Positions 26,108-34,234 of a stretch of 64,000 bases of DNA are shown in pieces. The translations under genes were made by a program, and so were the position numbers. This DNA comes from Lachnospiraceae bacterium. GTDB lineage: Bacteria; Bacillota; Clostridia; Lachnospirales; Lachnospiraceae. The notes under the pieces were generated by a model. The model had not been told where the DNA came from. It saw only the letters and a list, made by a program, of their open reading frames with translations, and did not search any database. The stretch covers positions 1-64,000 of the forward strand of contig JAILCX010000017.1 of assembly GCA_024690205.1 (NCBI GenBank), given 5' to 3'. Positions within the stretch are counted from its first letter, which is position 1; the number at the start of each line of letters is the position of its first letter.

Positions 26108-26136
26108 ATTATATGTATTTTACATTAGCTTTGCAA
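26108..26136 (-). promoter_or_regulatory. Promoter of the lysR-GNAT-metY operon
   Basis: TTGCAA (26131-26136), 17-bp spacer, TATAAT (26108-26113) on the minus strand. Near-consensus sigma-A type; it overlaps the opposite-facing promoter of the 20-residue ORF. Confidence 0.7.
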
Positions 26137-26147
26137 GGTGTTATCTT
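26119..26147 (+). promoter_or_regulatory. Promoter of the 20-residue small ORF
   Basis: TTTACA (26119-26124), 17-bp spacer, TATCTT (26142-26147) on plus. It would start a transcript near 26155 that ends at the terminator at 26313-26342. Confidence 0.5.
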
Positions 26148-26235
26148 TAAATCAGAAAAGATAAAGAAACAAGAAAAAGCCATCGGGGAAAGGCTTTAGA
26201 TGACAATAAAGCACAACGTAAAAGGAGGTAATGGT

Positions 26236-26298
26236 ATGAAAAAATTAATTCAAAAGATCGAAGAGGCTCTTGAGGCATACTACAAGACCTTCGCTTAA
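26236..26298 (+). CDS. 20-residue small protein MKKLIQKIEEALEAYYKTFA
   Basis: ATG at 26236 has a perfect AAAGGAGG seven bases upstream. The 20-codon frame encodes MKKLIQKIEEALEAYYKTFA and stops with TAA. It should form one amphipathic helix, basic at the N-terminus and acidic in the middle. A promoter-like pair lies ~90 nt upstream, a small hairpin (AAAGCC/GGCTTT, ~26177-26198) sits in the leader, and a strong terminator follows 15 nt after the stop. No downstream gene is on this strand, so it is not an obvious leader peptide. An overlapping ATG at 26231 stops after two codons and is too close to the Shine-Dalgarno. Function unknown; it may be a membrane-surface peptide or part of a coding sRNA. 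Confidence 0.6.
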   Translation: MKKLIQKIEEALEAYYKTFA

Positions 26299-26312
26299 GC
26301 AAAGACATTAAG

Positions 26313-26342
26313 AAAACCCGCAGATGCGGGTTTTCTTTTTTT
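26313..26342. terminator. Terminator of the small ORF transcript, shared with ispD
   Basis: A 9-bp stem AAAACCCGC/GCGGGTTTT (26313-26334) with a four-base loop, followed by TTTTT on plus. On the minus strand it lies directly after the ispD stop and may also end that operon. Confidence 0.9.
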
Positions 26343-27054
26343 ATGCATTCATGCCTGATTCAATTATCCTTTTTGCAAGATCCGTATCCTCCGGTGTTGT
26401 CACCTTGAAATTCCTGTACGATCCTTCAACCAGCTTTATCGGATGATCCGAATACAGTTCAAGCACCATCGCATCATCCGTGATGTTTATTCCCTTGTCC
26501 TTATACTCTTTTTCATGTGAAATAACGTTATTGTACGCTTCTTTTATAAGGTCGAACTTAAATATCTGAGGTGTCTGTACGTTCCAGACGCTGCTCCGGT
26601 CAGGAGTCATCTTTACGATACCGTTTTCATCGGCGATCTTTACCGTATCCTTTGACGGCATCCCTATAACGCAGGCACCGGTTTCCTTAACCGATGCAAG
26701 TCCTCTTTCAAGGGATCCTGTATCGATAAGAGCCCTTGCACCGTCGTGGATGAACACGTAATCACATGTGTCTATGGCGTTTAATCCGTTAAGTACCGAG
26801 TTATATCTTTCATCCCCTCCGTAAACAAATTTGCTCACCTTGGAAAGACCGTACTTTTTTACGATCTCTTCCCTTATGTATTCTTCATCTTCAGGTTGGA
26901 TGACCATGATGATCTCATCTATGAAGCTCTTTTCGAAAGTTTCAAGCGGATAAAAGATAAGCGGCTTTCCGCAAAGATCAAGGAACTGCTTTTTTACGGG
27001 TCCGCCCATTCTTTTGCCGCTTCCGGCTGCAAGTACTATGGCAACGCTTTTCAT
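26341..27054 (-). CDS. ispD: 2-C-methyl-D-erythritol 4-phosphate cytidylyltransferase
   Basis: 237 residues from the ATG at 27054 (GGAG seven bases upstream); a TTG at 27069 would add five residues. The N-terminal VAIVLAAGSGKRMGGPVKKQF is the nucleotide-binding signature; VFIHDGARALID and VWNVQTPQIFKFDLI are further IspD motifs. It makes CDP-ME from MEP and CTP in non-mevalonate isoprenoid synthesis. It is the last gene of the t6A operon and starts just after the tsaD stop. Related cytidylyltransferases for teichoic acid (TarI) look similar; the context does not favour these. Confidence 0.88.
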   Translation of the reverse strand: MKSVAIVLAAGSGKRMGGPVKKQFLDLCGKPLIFYPLETFEKSFIDEIIMVIQPEDEEYIREEIVKKYGLSKVSKFVYGGDERYNSVLNGLNAIDTCDYVFIHDGARALIDTGSLERGLASVKETGACVIGMPSKDTVKIADENGIVKMTPDRSSVWNVQTPQIFKFDLIKEAYNNVISHEKEYKDKGINITDDAMVLELYSDHPIKLVEGSYRNFKVTTPEDTDLAKRIIESGMNA

Positions 27055-27055
27055 A

Positions 27056-28087
27056 TCATCGCTCTCCAAGCTTTAAGGCAGGCACTGCGTTTAGATCATA
27101 ACCGCTGCGTTCTCCCTTTATGAATTCGTAATATCCCGCTGTTCCTATCATTGCCGCATTATCCGTGCAGTATACGGGTGACGGACAAAAAAATTCTATG
27201 TTTTCTTTTTCACATCTTTTTTTAAGCGATTCCCGAAGTGCCGAGTTAGAAGCAACTCCGCCTGCTATCGCAAATTTCTTTAATCCGTAGGCATTTACCG
27301 CATTTATCGAATGATCCGTAAGTACATCAACGACTGCCTTTTGGAATGAAGCGGCAACGTCATTGACATTTACATCCATGCCCTTCATCTCACACTGGTT
27401 AAGGTAGTTTAACACGGCAGATTTAAGTCCGCTGAAACTGAAATCATACTCGGAGCCTTCGACCTTTGCCCTTGGAAAATCTATCGCATCGGGATTTCCT
27501 TCCTTTGCGGCTTTATCAATCTTCGGCCCTCCCGGATATCCAAGACCTATCGCTCTTGCCACCTTGTCAAAAGCCTCTCCTGCCGCATCATCCCTTGTTC
27601 TTCCCAAAACCTCGTATTCCCCGTAATCCTTTACGGCCACAAGATGCGAATGTCCACCCGATGCCACAAGGCATACAAAAGGAGGTTCAAGATCCTTGTT
27701 TTCAATATAGTTGGCGCTGATGTGTCCTTCTATATGGTGGACCCCGATAAGCGGAATGTCCTTTGCAAACGCAATGGCTTTGGCGGCAGATACACCGACA
27801 AGCAGAGCCCCGACAAGGCCGGGACCGTAGGTTACCGCTATCGCATCCATGTCATCAAGGCCGTATCCCGACTCTGAAAGAGCCGCGTCCACGACCTGGT
27901 TTATCTTTTCGATATGTTTTCTTGATGCGATCTCTGGTACGACTCCGCCGTAGTCCTTGTGAAGGGCTATCTGTGAGTAGATTATGTTTGAAAGCACTTC
28001 CCTGCCGTTTACGGTTACCGCAGCTGCGGTCTCATCGCAGGAAGTCTCTATCGACAGGATCTTTATTGTTCCTTTGCCAGTGTCCAT
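27056..28087 (-). CDS. tsaD: tRNA N6-threonylcarbamoyladenosine transferase subunit TsaD
   Basis: 343 residues. [15 protein letters not shown] opens the ASKHA fold; [15 protein letters not shown] and the metal-binding VHHIEGH (His118 and His122) are diagnostic, as is [11 protein letters not shown]. With TsaB and TsaE it transfers the threonylcarbamoyl group to A37 of ANN-decoding tRNAs; both partners are encoded in the same operon. The start overlaps the preceding unknown gene by 25 bases. TsaC/Sua5, needed for the precursor, is not in this window. Confidence 0.96.
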   Translation of the reverse strand: MDTGKGTIKILSIETSCDETAAAVTVNGREVLSNIIYSQIALHKDYGGVVPEIASRKHIEKINQVVDAALSESGYGLDDMDAIAVTYGPGLVGALLVGVSAAKAIAFAKDIPLIGVHHIEGHISANYIENKDLEPPFVCLVASGGHSHLVAVKDYGEYEVLGRTRDDAAGEAFDKVARAIGLGYPGGPKIDKAAKEGNPDAIDFPRAKVEGSEYDFSFSGLKSAVLNYLNQCEMKGMDVNVNDVAASFQKAVVDVLTDHSINAVNAYGLKKFAIAGGVASNSALRESLKKRCEKENIEFFCPSPVYCTDNAAMIGTAGYYEFIKGERSGYDLNAVPALKLGER

Positions 28088-28635
28088 CCGTATATCTTCC
28101 AGTGTCCGTTGATATCTTTTCTCATAATGAATACTTCCTTTGATATTGCAACGGACTTGCTGGTATTTTTGATCGTAAAGGAAATATTCAAACGGGCGCA
28201 GTCATGGTTATCCTTGGTAAAGAATTCCACATCCGTGCTCGGTGAAATGCTGTAACTTGAAATGGTGTTTCCCTGGGATTTAAGGGAAGCGATCTCCGTT
28301 CTTAAATTGCTTATATATACATCCCTGTCCGTATGATCGCGAAGTTCAACATCAAAAAGTTCGCGCATCTTTTCGGCAAGCGAAATAAACTCCTCCTCGG
28401 AATATCCGTCCACATAAAAAGCAAGAGTCAGGTCCGCATAAAGCTTTGCCACCTCTTTGGGGGTCGGCGGATAATCCTTTTCAAGATTCTTAAGGATAAG
28501 CTTTTGTACCTCGGATACCTTGGTAGGATTTTCTTCAGTTGGTTTCGTCCTAAAGTTGGACAGGTAATAGTAATATCCGCCGACAAGTATGATAAAGACG
28601 GCTATCGCTATTATACCTTTTACGTACTTATTCAC
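28063..28635 (-). CDS. Single-pass membrane protein of unknown function in the t6A operon
   Basis: 190 residues from a GTG start (GAGGAT upstream), three bases after the rnz stop. One N-terminal TM helix (~6-26) is followed by an outward-facing domain of ~160 residues with a helical first half ([24 protein letters not shown]) and a beta-rich second half ([28 protein letters not shown]). I recognise no named domain. It overlaps tsaD by 25 bases, so it is firmly part of the operon. The fold looks like a small extracytoplasmic lipocalin/NTF2-like sensor, but that is a guess. Confidence 0.75.
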   Translation of the reverse strand: MNKYVKGIIAIAVFIILVGGYYYYLSNFRTKPTEENPTKVSEVQKLILKNLEKDYPPTPKEVAKLYADLTLAFYVDGYSEEEFISLAEKMRELFDVELRDHTDRDVYISNLRTEIASLKSQGNTISSYSISPSTDVEFFTKDNHDCARLNISFTIKNTSKSVAISKEVFIMRKDINGHWKIYGWTLAKEQ

Positions 28636-29551
28636 TTATATCCTCATCCTCAAAGGACAATTCCAAAGTAGCGCCGTCTTTACATACTTCGGCGTTACCG
28701 AATATCTTTCTTGTTTCGTCTATATAATCGGCAGGATGGTTAAGAGACGGACTGTAGTGTGTAAGCCAGAGTCTTTTCACATTTGCTTCTTTGGCCATTG
28801 AGGCGGCTTCAAAGAAGGTCATATGCTTTTTATCCTTTGCCTTTTCAAGCTCAATAGGATCTCCGTACATTCCTTCACATATGAAAAGGTCTGCGTTCAT
28901 GGCGTTTTCCGTAATGGACCTTACGGGTCTTGAGTCCGTACAATAGGTGACCTTAAGTCCCTTGCGGGCCTTTCCCATGACCATCTCCGGTTCATATTCC
29001 TTGCCGTCAACGGTAACTGTCTCGCCCTTTTGGAGCTTATTCCAGTATTTAACCGGAAGATTTAAAACCTTTGCGGCTTCCACATCGAATTTACCTGCCC
29101 TGTCCACTTCTATGGTGTATCCGTAACAGGTAACGTTATGGTTTACTTTAAATGCCCTGATCCTTAAGCCGTCAAGTTCAATCACCTGCTCCTTTTGATC
29201 AAGTTCAAGGCAGTCTATTGCAAAGGGAAGTTCCCTTGCGATCACCCTTAAGGAAGCGACAACATGACTTAATCCTTTGGGGCCGATAAGCAATACAGGC
29301 TCCGTTCTTTCGGCATTTCCCATGCTTAATAAAAAACCCGGAAGACCGCTTATATGGTCGGCATGGAAATGCGTAAAACAGATTACATCGATGGGCTTGG
29401 GCGACCAGCCTTTTTTCCTTAAGGCGATCTGTGTTCCTTCGCCGCAATCGATAAGAATGCTGCTTCCGTTATATCTGGCCATCATTGATGTAAGATAGCG
29501 GTAGGGAAGCGGCATCATCCCGCCTGTTCCCAGTAAACATATATCTAGCAT
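28628..29551 (-). CDS. rnz: Ribonuclease Z
   Basis: 307 residues from the ATG at 29551; a TTG six codons earlier is less likely. The metallo-beta-lactamase motif FTHFHADHISGLPG (His/His/Asp/His), LLGTGGMMPLPYR at the N-terminus, and a late LTHYSPSL are typical of RNase Z. It cleaves the 3' trailer of tRNA precursors. It lies in a tRNA-modification operon and its start overlaps the rimI stop region. An exosite arm region around 150-200 is present, as in the short bacterial form. Confidence 0.92.
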   Translation of the reverse strand: MLDICLLGTGGMMPLPYRYLTSMMARYNGSSILIDCGEGTQIALRKKGWSPKPIDVICFTHFHADHISGLPGFLLSMGNAERTEPVLLIGPKGLSHVVASLRVIARELPFAIDCLELDQKEQVIELDGLRIRAFKVNHNVTCYGYTIEVDRAGKFDVEAAKVLNLPVKYWNKLQKGETVTVDGKEYEPEMVMGKARKGLKVTYCTDSRPVRSITENAMNADLFICEGMYGDPIELEKAKDKKHMTFFEAASMAKEANVKRLWLTHYSPSLNHPADYIDETRKIFGNAEVCKDGATLELSFEDEDISE

Positions 29552-30024
29552 CTTTGTTTTCTTCTCCAAAGAATAAGTGCATCTTCATCGGGTTTTTCGT
29601 AAAAATGCGGCCTTATCCCCTCACTTTTAAATCCGAAGCCTTCATAAAGAGCGATCGCTGCTTCATTTGAAACCCGGACTTCCAGCGTGACATCTCCGAT
29701 ATTCAGCGCATCGCACTCATCAAGTACTCTTTTAACAAGCGCCCTTCCGATCCCGCTCCGTCTTTTGCTTTGGTCGACGGCCACGTTTGTGATCTCTCCT
29801 TCTCCGGAAAGCTCCCTTAACCCGATGATACCCGAAACCCCGTCTTTATCCTCGGCAACAAAATAATGGGCATATTCGGCCGATATCATCTCAAGGAAGT
29901 CATTTTCATGCCAGGGCATTGAAAACGTTTCTTCCTCAAGCCTTGAGGCTGCATATACATCAGTCTCTTCCATGGGTCTAACGGTTATGTCAGTAGGCTG
30001 AACCCTTGTTTCTTTTTCCTTCAT
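29545..30024 (-). CDS. rimI: Ribosomal protein alanine N-acetyltransferase (RimI)
   Basis: 159 residues of GNAT fold. ITNVAVDQSKRRSGIGRALVKRVL is the acetyl-CoA site, and LEVRVSNEAAIALYEGFGFKSEGIRPHFY matches the RimI C-terminus. In E. coli RimI acetylates the N-terminus of S18; RimI fused or adjacent to TsaB/TsaD is very common. It overlaps the 3' end of tsaB by 35 bases and runs into rnz. Confidence 0.9.
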   Translation of the reverse strand: MKEKETRVQPTDITVRPMEETDVYAASRLEEETFSMPWHENDFLEMISAEYAHYFVAEDKDGVSGIIGLRELSGEGEITNVAVDQSKRRSGIGRALVKRVLDECDALNIGDVTLEVRVSNEAAIALYEGFGFKSEGIRPHFYEKPDEDALILWRRKQRC

Positions 30025-30733
30025 TCCTCTCTCTTTCGGCCTGTGAGAGCCTTAGATACTCAGGTGCATGGTCAAAGCATGAAACCGCTTTACCTTCTTT
30101 ATAATAATCCATTGCAAGATGGGCAAAAGCTGCTGCCCTCTGCCGGTTCATATGAGCGGGGGCAAAAGAATAAGGCCCGCTCATCTTTTCTTTTATGACA
30201 TTCTTAAAGACCGGAACCCCATCTCCAAGGAAAATGACATCCTGACCCGTTTCACGCCCTTTTATGACAGCCTCGTCGATGATTTCTTCAATCGAAACAG
30301 CCCTTTCTGACAGATGTGTCACCAGTTTGAATCCGGTGTCATTTTTCTCGAATCCATAAAGGCCTGTGTAAACCTGCCCTCTTCTGGCGTCCATCAGGGG
30401 ACAGATAAGCGAGCTGCTCCCATAGAGGTTACATGCAAGACCTTCAAGTGTACCTACCTCGATGACAGGAATGTCAAGTGCCTGAGCAAGGCCCTTTACA
30501 GTCGCTGAGCCTATCCTTAATCCGGTAAATGACCCCGGTCCTTTGGAAATTGCAACCGCATCGACGGTACCAAGGTCAAGCTCAACCATCTTTTTAAGTT
30601 CATCGAGCATCGGCAATATGGTCTGCGAATGTGTCTTTTTATACTGAACGTTGTACTCTGCTATTAAATTATCATCTTCTACGATAGCCACGGACGCAAC
30701 AAGCCCCGAGGAATCAAGCGCTATGATCTTCAA
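29990..30733 (-). CDS. tsaB: t6A complex subunit TsaB
   Basis: 247 residues of ASKHA fold: KIIALDSSGLVASVAIVEDD, then VDAVAISKGPGSFTGLRIGSATVKGLAQ, the TsaB signature. It dimerises with TsaD and lacks its metal-binding HxEGH, as expected. It starts directly after the tsaE stop. The C-terminal region (PEYLRLSQAERER) is the usual tail. Confidence 0.93.
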   Translation of the reverse strand: MKIIALDSSGLVASVAIVEDDNLIAEYNVQYKKTHSQTILPMLDELKKMVELDLGTVDAVAISKGPGSFTGLRIGSATVKGLAQALDIPVIEVGTLEGLACNLYGSSSLICPLMDARRGQVYTGLYGFEKNDTGFKLVTHLSERAVSIEEIIDEAVIKGRETGQDVIFLGDGVPVFKNVIKEKMSGPYSFAPAHMNRQRAAAFAHLAMDYYKEGKAVSCFDHAPEYLRLSQAERERNEGKRNKGSAY

Positions 30734-31171
30734 TCACTCACCTGCCGGTCTTATCGAAATATGTCTGTAATCAAAGCCTTTTTCGGGATCTTTGGTTATC
30801 TCAACCCAAAAATATTCATCAGGAAGTATATCGGATATCAGGTCGCCCCATTCGATAAGGCATACCCCGTCGGAATAAACATAGTCATCAAAGCCTATCT
30901 CATCCATTTCGGAGATATCACCTATCCTGTAAACATCAAAATGATACAGTGTAAGCCTTCCTTCATCATAGATCTGTAATATCGTGAAAGTAGGCGAATT
31001 AACGCTGTCTTTAATGCCGAGACCTGCTGCAAAACCCTGTGTGAACACCGTCTTGCCTGCACCGAGGTCTCCTTTCAATATGAAAACCTGTCCCGGAAGA
31101 GCCTTGCTTCCGAGTTCGTATCCGAAACCATATGTATCATCCGGAGAATATGATTCAAACTCAGTTACCAC
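30734..31171 (-). CDS. tsaE: t6A complex ATPase TsaE
   Basis: 145 residues. Walker A GDLGAGKT (34-41) followed by VFTQGFAAGLG, then VNSPTFTILQIY, YHFDVYRI and the EWGD motif, all diagnostic of TsaE/YjeE. It resets the TsaBD complex by ATP hydrolysis. It overlaps the ycxB-like gene by 11 bases and abuts tsaB. Confidence 0.95.
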   Translation of the reverse strand: MVTEFESYSPDDTYGFGYELGSKALPGQVFILKGDLGAGKTVFTQGFAAGLGIKDSVNSPTFTILQIYDEGRLTLYHFDVYRIGDISEMDEIGFDDYVYSDGVCLIEWGDLISDILPDEYFWVEITKDPEKGFDYRHISIRPAGE

Positions 31172-31643
31172 GTATCTTTACCTTCTTCGGGCTCATATGA
31201 GTGCTTATCATCTTTATAAGGGCTTCTTTTTGGTCATTAAGCTCTCTTTTGGGAAATATCGAGCCGTTGACTCTTGAAGTATATAACACGATGCTTCCCG
31301 GCGTTGAAACCGCCTTTACCATCCTGTCCCATTCTATGCTTTCGATGCTGTCTCCCTGTGATACGCTCATGCCGGTCTCATCAAACTTATAATGAAGCGG
31401 CTCCTTAAACGCGGGATTTGCAAGGTATTGTTTCCTCGAACGCATAAAAAGCGATACCGGGAGATAAAACAAAATAATAAGACCGCCGATAAGATACCAG
31501 ATCTGATATCCCATGAAATATACTGCCGCCATGAATATTCCGCACACCGTGCCTATTATCCCCGAAAGGCCCGTGTATGTATGGTAGAGCATGTAATCAT
31601 AAAGGTCTTTTGGTCTTATTTTGATATCGAGATCAAGTTTCAT
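31161..31643 (-). CDS. YcxB-like membrane protein
   Basis: 160 residues. Two TM helices (~28-48 and ~50-68) are followed by a ~85-residue cytoplasmic PH-like domain (LHYKFDETGMSVSQGDSIESIEWDRMVKAV), the organisation of the YcxB family. Function unknown. It is the promoter-proximal gene of the t6A operon and overlaps tsaE. Confidence 0.72.
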   Translation of the reverse strand: MKLDLDIKIRPKDLYDYMLYHTYTGLSGIIGTVCGIFMAAVYFMGYQIWYLIGGLIILFYLPVSLFMRSRKQYLANPAFKEPLHYKFDETGMSVSQGDSIESIEWDRMVKAVSTPGSIVLYTSRVNGSIFPKRELNDQKEALIKMISTHMSPKKVKIRGN

Positions 31644-31713
31644 AGATGATTCCTTTAAAACACCTTTTCAGGGCTTATTTATTTGCTCAGAAACCCCCAA
31701 AATAGCACGTTAT

Positions 31714-31743
31714 ATTATACACCAAATGGGGCATTGATGTAAA
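31714..31743 (-). promoter_or_regulatory. Promoter of the ycxB-tsaE-tsaB-rimI-rnz-tsaD-ispD operon
   Basis: TTTACA (31738-31743), 18-bp spacer, TATAAT (31714-31719) on the minus strand, about 70 nt before the first start codon. Confidence 0.6.
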
Positions 31744-31777
31744 AACCCTTTTACGATCCCCTGTAAATACGGCCTCT

Positions 31778-33283
31778 TTAAGCCCCGGATCTTTCCCCTG
31801 CACTTCTTTTACCGAGAACCAGAACACTTGCCACCAAAAGGACCGCCTGAACGGCTATGGCAACTACAGGGGGCTTTATAAATCCTGCAATAAGGTAACC
31901 GATCGCACATACGATCGCAACCAGCGTGGCATAGGGAAGCTGTGTTTCCACGTGTCTTATGTGCTTACAGTCAGCACCGGTTGAAGCAAGGATCGTGGTG
32001 TCGGAGATAGGCGAGCAGTGGTCTCCGTAAACGGCTCCTGCAAGTGTTGCACCAAGTGCGGGTATCAAAAGTGCTGCTCCCGCTTCGGTTTCGCATATCA
32101 TGGTGATTATCGGTATCAGCATTCCGAAGGTTCCCCAGCTGGTTCCCATCGAAAAACTCATAAGTGCGGCTATGACAAATATGATAAACGGCAAAAAGCC
32201 AAGCGGCAAAGCATTTTCGTTTACAAATCCCGAGATGAAAACTCCCGTTCCGATAAGCTCACGGCACACACCTCCAAGGCTCCATGAAAGAATAAGTATG
32301 AGCATCGGGGGAACTATATTTCCTATACCGCTTACTATGCATTCTATAAACTCCTTGGGCTTCATGATCCTGCGCGGAAGATAAAGGATCAAGGCACAAA
32401 GCAGTCCCGCAAAGGCACCAAGCGACAATCCGGCAGTGGGATTGTATCCTATAGCCTCAGAGAAGCTTACTCCCTCAAAGAAACCTCCGACATAAGCCAT
32501 TCCGAGGATCGCACAGACTATGAGCACGACTATCGGAAGCACGAGGTCTATAACATGTCCTTTATTATCATCGCCCATATCCTCCGATGCTTCTTCGTTT
32601 ACCTTCATATTTGCTTCTTCTTCCGCTTTTTTCATAGGGCCGAAATCTTTGCCCGTAATGCTTATGAAAAATAACATGAGTATCGTCATAAGAGCATAGA
32701 AGTTATACGGGATTGTTGAAAGGAATATGTTAAATCCGTTCTTTTGACTGACTTCGCTTGCCACGGCTACAGCCCAGCTTGAAACCGGCGCGATTATGCA
32801 TACCGGCGCAGCGGTTGCATCTATGATATATGCAAGTTTTTCCCTTGAGATACGAAGCCTGTCGGTTATCGGTCTCATAACGGTTCCAACCGTCAGACAG
32901 TTAAATCCGTCATCAATGAAAATAAGTATCCCCAGAAGCGACGTTGCTAACGCGGCAGATCTTTTTGTTTTAAGCTTTGATCCGGCCCATCTGCCGTACG
33001 CACGGCTTCCTCCCGACCTTGATACAAGACTCACGACTGCCCAAAGCAGAGCCAGGAAGATTATCATATATGAGTTGTCCGATATCTTGCTGCTCATCAT
33101 GTCAAAAGTCATCGCAGCCGCAAAAAAGACATTACCTGCTCCAGAAAACGCATAAATGAGCATTCCCGAAACAATACCGATAAACAACGATGAATAAACC
33201 TCTTTAGTTATAAGAGCCAGCGCTATCGCTATAATGGGCGGCAGGATCGACATCCAGCCTGTTTCGATCATTGTAAATTCCAT
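31778..33283 (-). CDS. Na+/H+ antiporter, NhaC family
   Basis: 501 residues with about 12 TM helices. Typical NhaC segments: LIFIDDGFNCLTVGTVMRPI, FSMGTSWGTFGMLIPI, and AVYGDHCSPISDTTILASTGADCKH. It exchanges Na+ for H+ or, in related members, malate/lactate or amino acids. A charged cytoplasmic loop (~215-245) lies mid-protein. Monocistronic: a terminator precedes it (33327-33364). The exact substrate of chromosomal NhaC paralogues cannot be deduced. Confidence 0.9.
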   Translation of the reverse strand: MEFTMIETGWMSILPPIIAIALALITKEVYSSLFIGIVSGMLIYAFSGAGNVFFAAAMTFDMMSSKISDNSYMIIFLALLWAVVSLVSRSGGSRAYGRWAGSKLKTKRSAALATSLLGILIFIDDGFNCLTVGTVMRPITDRLRISREKLAYIIDATAAPVCIIAPVSSWAVAVASEVSQKNGFNIFLSTIPYNFYALMTILMLFFISITGKDFGPMKKAEEEANMKVNEEASEDMGDDNKGHVIDLVLPIVVLIVCAILGMAYVGGFFEGVSFSEAIGYNPTAGLSLGAFAGLLCALILYLPRRIMKPKEFIECIVSGIGNIVPPMLILILSWSLGGVCRELIGTGVFISGFVNENALPLGFLPFIIFVIAALMSFSMGTSWGTFGMLIPIITMICETEAGAALLIPALGATLAGAVYGDHCSPISDTTILASTGADCKHIRHVETQLPYATLVAIVCAIGYLIAGFIKPPVVAIAVQAVLLVASVLVLGKRSAGERSGA

Positions 33284-33326
33284 ACCTTTTACACCTTTCT
33301 TATTGAGCCCGTGATCCCCTCATATA

Positions 33327-33364
33327 ATTCAAAACAGCACCGGACATCACACTATCCGATGCTG
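33327..33364 (-). terminator. Terminator after the DUF975-like gene
   Basis: A stem CAGCACCGGA/TCCGATGCTG (33335-33364, one mismatch) is followed on the minus strand by TTTTGAATT. Confidence 0.6.
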
Positions 33365-33403
33365 GTGTTTGTCATATTGATCCGAAGGAATTTAACATCA
33401 TCT

Positions 33404-34222
33404 TTATACCGCTACGTCTATGACACTGTCTTTTCTTACGCTACTTTTATTGTCCACAAGATCAAGATAGAAGTTAGCCATCGTTGACCACTGGTAAGGA
33501 ACGGACCACATGAAACTGAATATCGTTATGGCTCCGAGTACATACCAGGGAATGAATGAGGCAAGTACGTAAATATACCTTCCCGAATTTCCCTTAAGGA
33601 GCTTTATGCTGTTAGCAAGAGTCTCTTTTACGCTAAGTTCGGGATAATCGAGCATGTAAAAAAGCGTCTGTGAGAAAACAACCTTAACGGCGATCGTTAT
33701 GATAAACTGTATGATCATCACGCCCGTAAATGTCGATGTGACGGGCAGAAGTTCAACCGAAAGTTCGTATACCTCATCAACCTTTCCGCTCCTTAAAAGC
33801 TCAAGCAGATATTCTGTATCGGGCATGACTTCGTTTACGGCCCTCGTTACAAAATATACGGGAATATCGGTTAGTAACAAAAAAAGCGAAGGGATCAGTC
33901 TTAAAAGGATTATCTTTCCCGTGTTATTCCGAAACCCGTAAAAAAGATCTGATGTCGTCACTTCCTGGCCCGTTGCGCATTTAAGATATATGAGGTTCTC
34001 ACCGCACATGAGGATGCTCGAATAGAATCCTATAAGCAGCGATGCGGCAAAATAAAGAATGAGATATATTGCCGAAGACGTGTTCATGTAGCTTAAAAAG
34101 AATGGGAGCGGCATATATACCGCCATATGCATTAAGAAAGCACCGATAACGGTGCCTATTCTGTTAAATATCTGTCTTCTTGATGTGATCTTCAGACGAG
34201 TCGAAAACTCATGTAAACTCAT
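33404..34222 (-). CDS. DUF975-like multi-pass membrane protein
   Basis: 272 residues with about six TM helices. The N-terminal STRLKITSRRQIFNRIGTVIGAFLM, the central ETLANSIKLLKGNSGRYIYVLASFIPWYVLG and the polar FYLDL near the end resemble the DUF975 integral membrane family of Bacillota. Function unknown. It lies 12 nt after the SprA-like gene on the same strand, so the two are probably co-transcribed. Confidence 0.6.
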   Translation of the reverse strand: MSLHEFSTRLKITSRRQIFNRIGTVIGAFLMHMAVYMPLPFFLSYMNTSSAIYLILYFAASLLIGFYSSILMCGENLIYLKCATGQEVTTSDLFYGFRNNTGKIILLRLIPSLFLLLTDIPVYFVTRAVNEVMPDTEYLLELLRSGKVDEVYELSVELLPVTSTFTGVMIIQFIITIAVKVVFSQTLFYMLDYPELSVKETLANSIKLLKGNSGRYIYVLASFIPWYVLGAITIFSFMWSVPYQWSTMANFYLDLVDNKSSVRKDSVIDVAV

Positions 34223-34234
34223 AGAAACCTCGTG

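Noticed and set aside
26044-26109. 22-codon extension of the LysR frame
   Set aside because: It overlaps the T-N11-A palindrome and lies outside the conserved LysR start.
24642-26340. SAM riboswitch controlling metY
   Set aside because: metY follows the GNAT gene by 15 nt and the leader of the operon before lysR is short, with no SAM-box layout; a LysR site is present instead.
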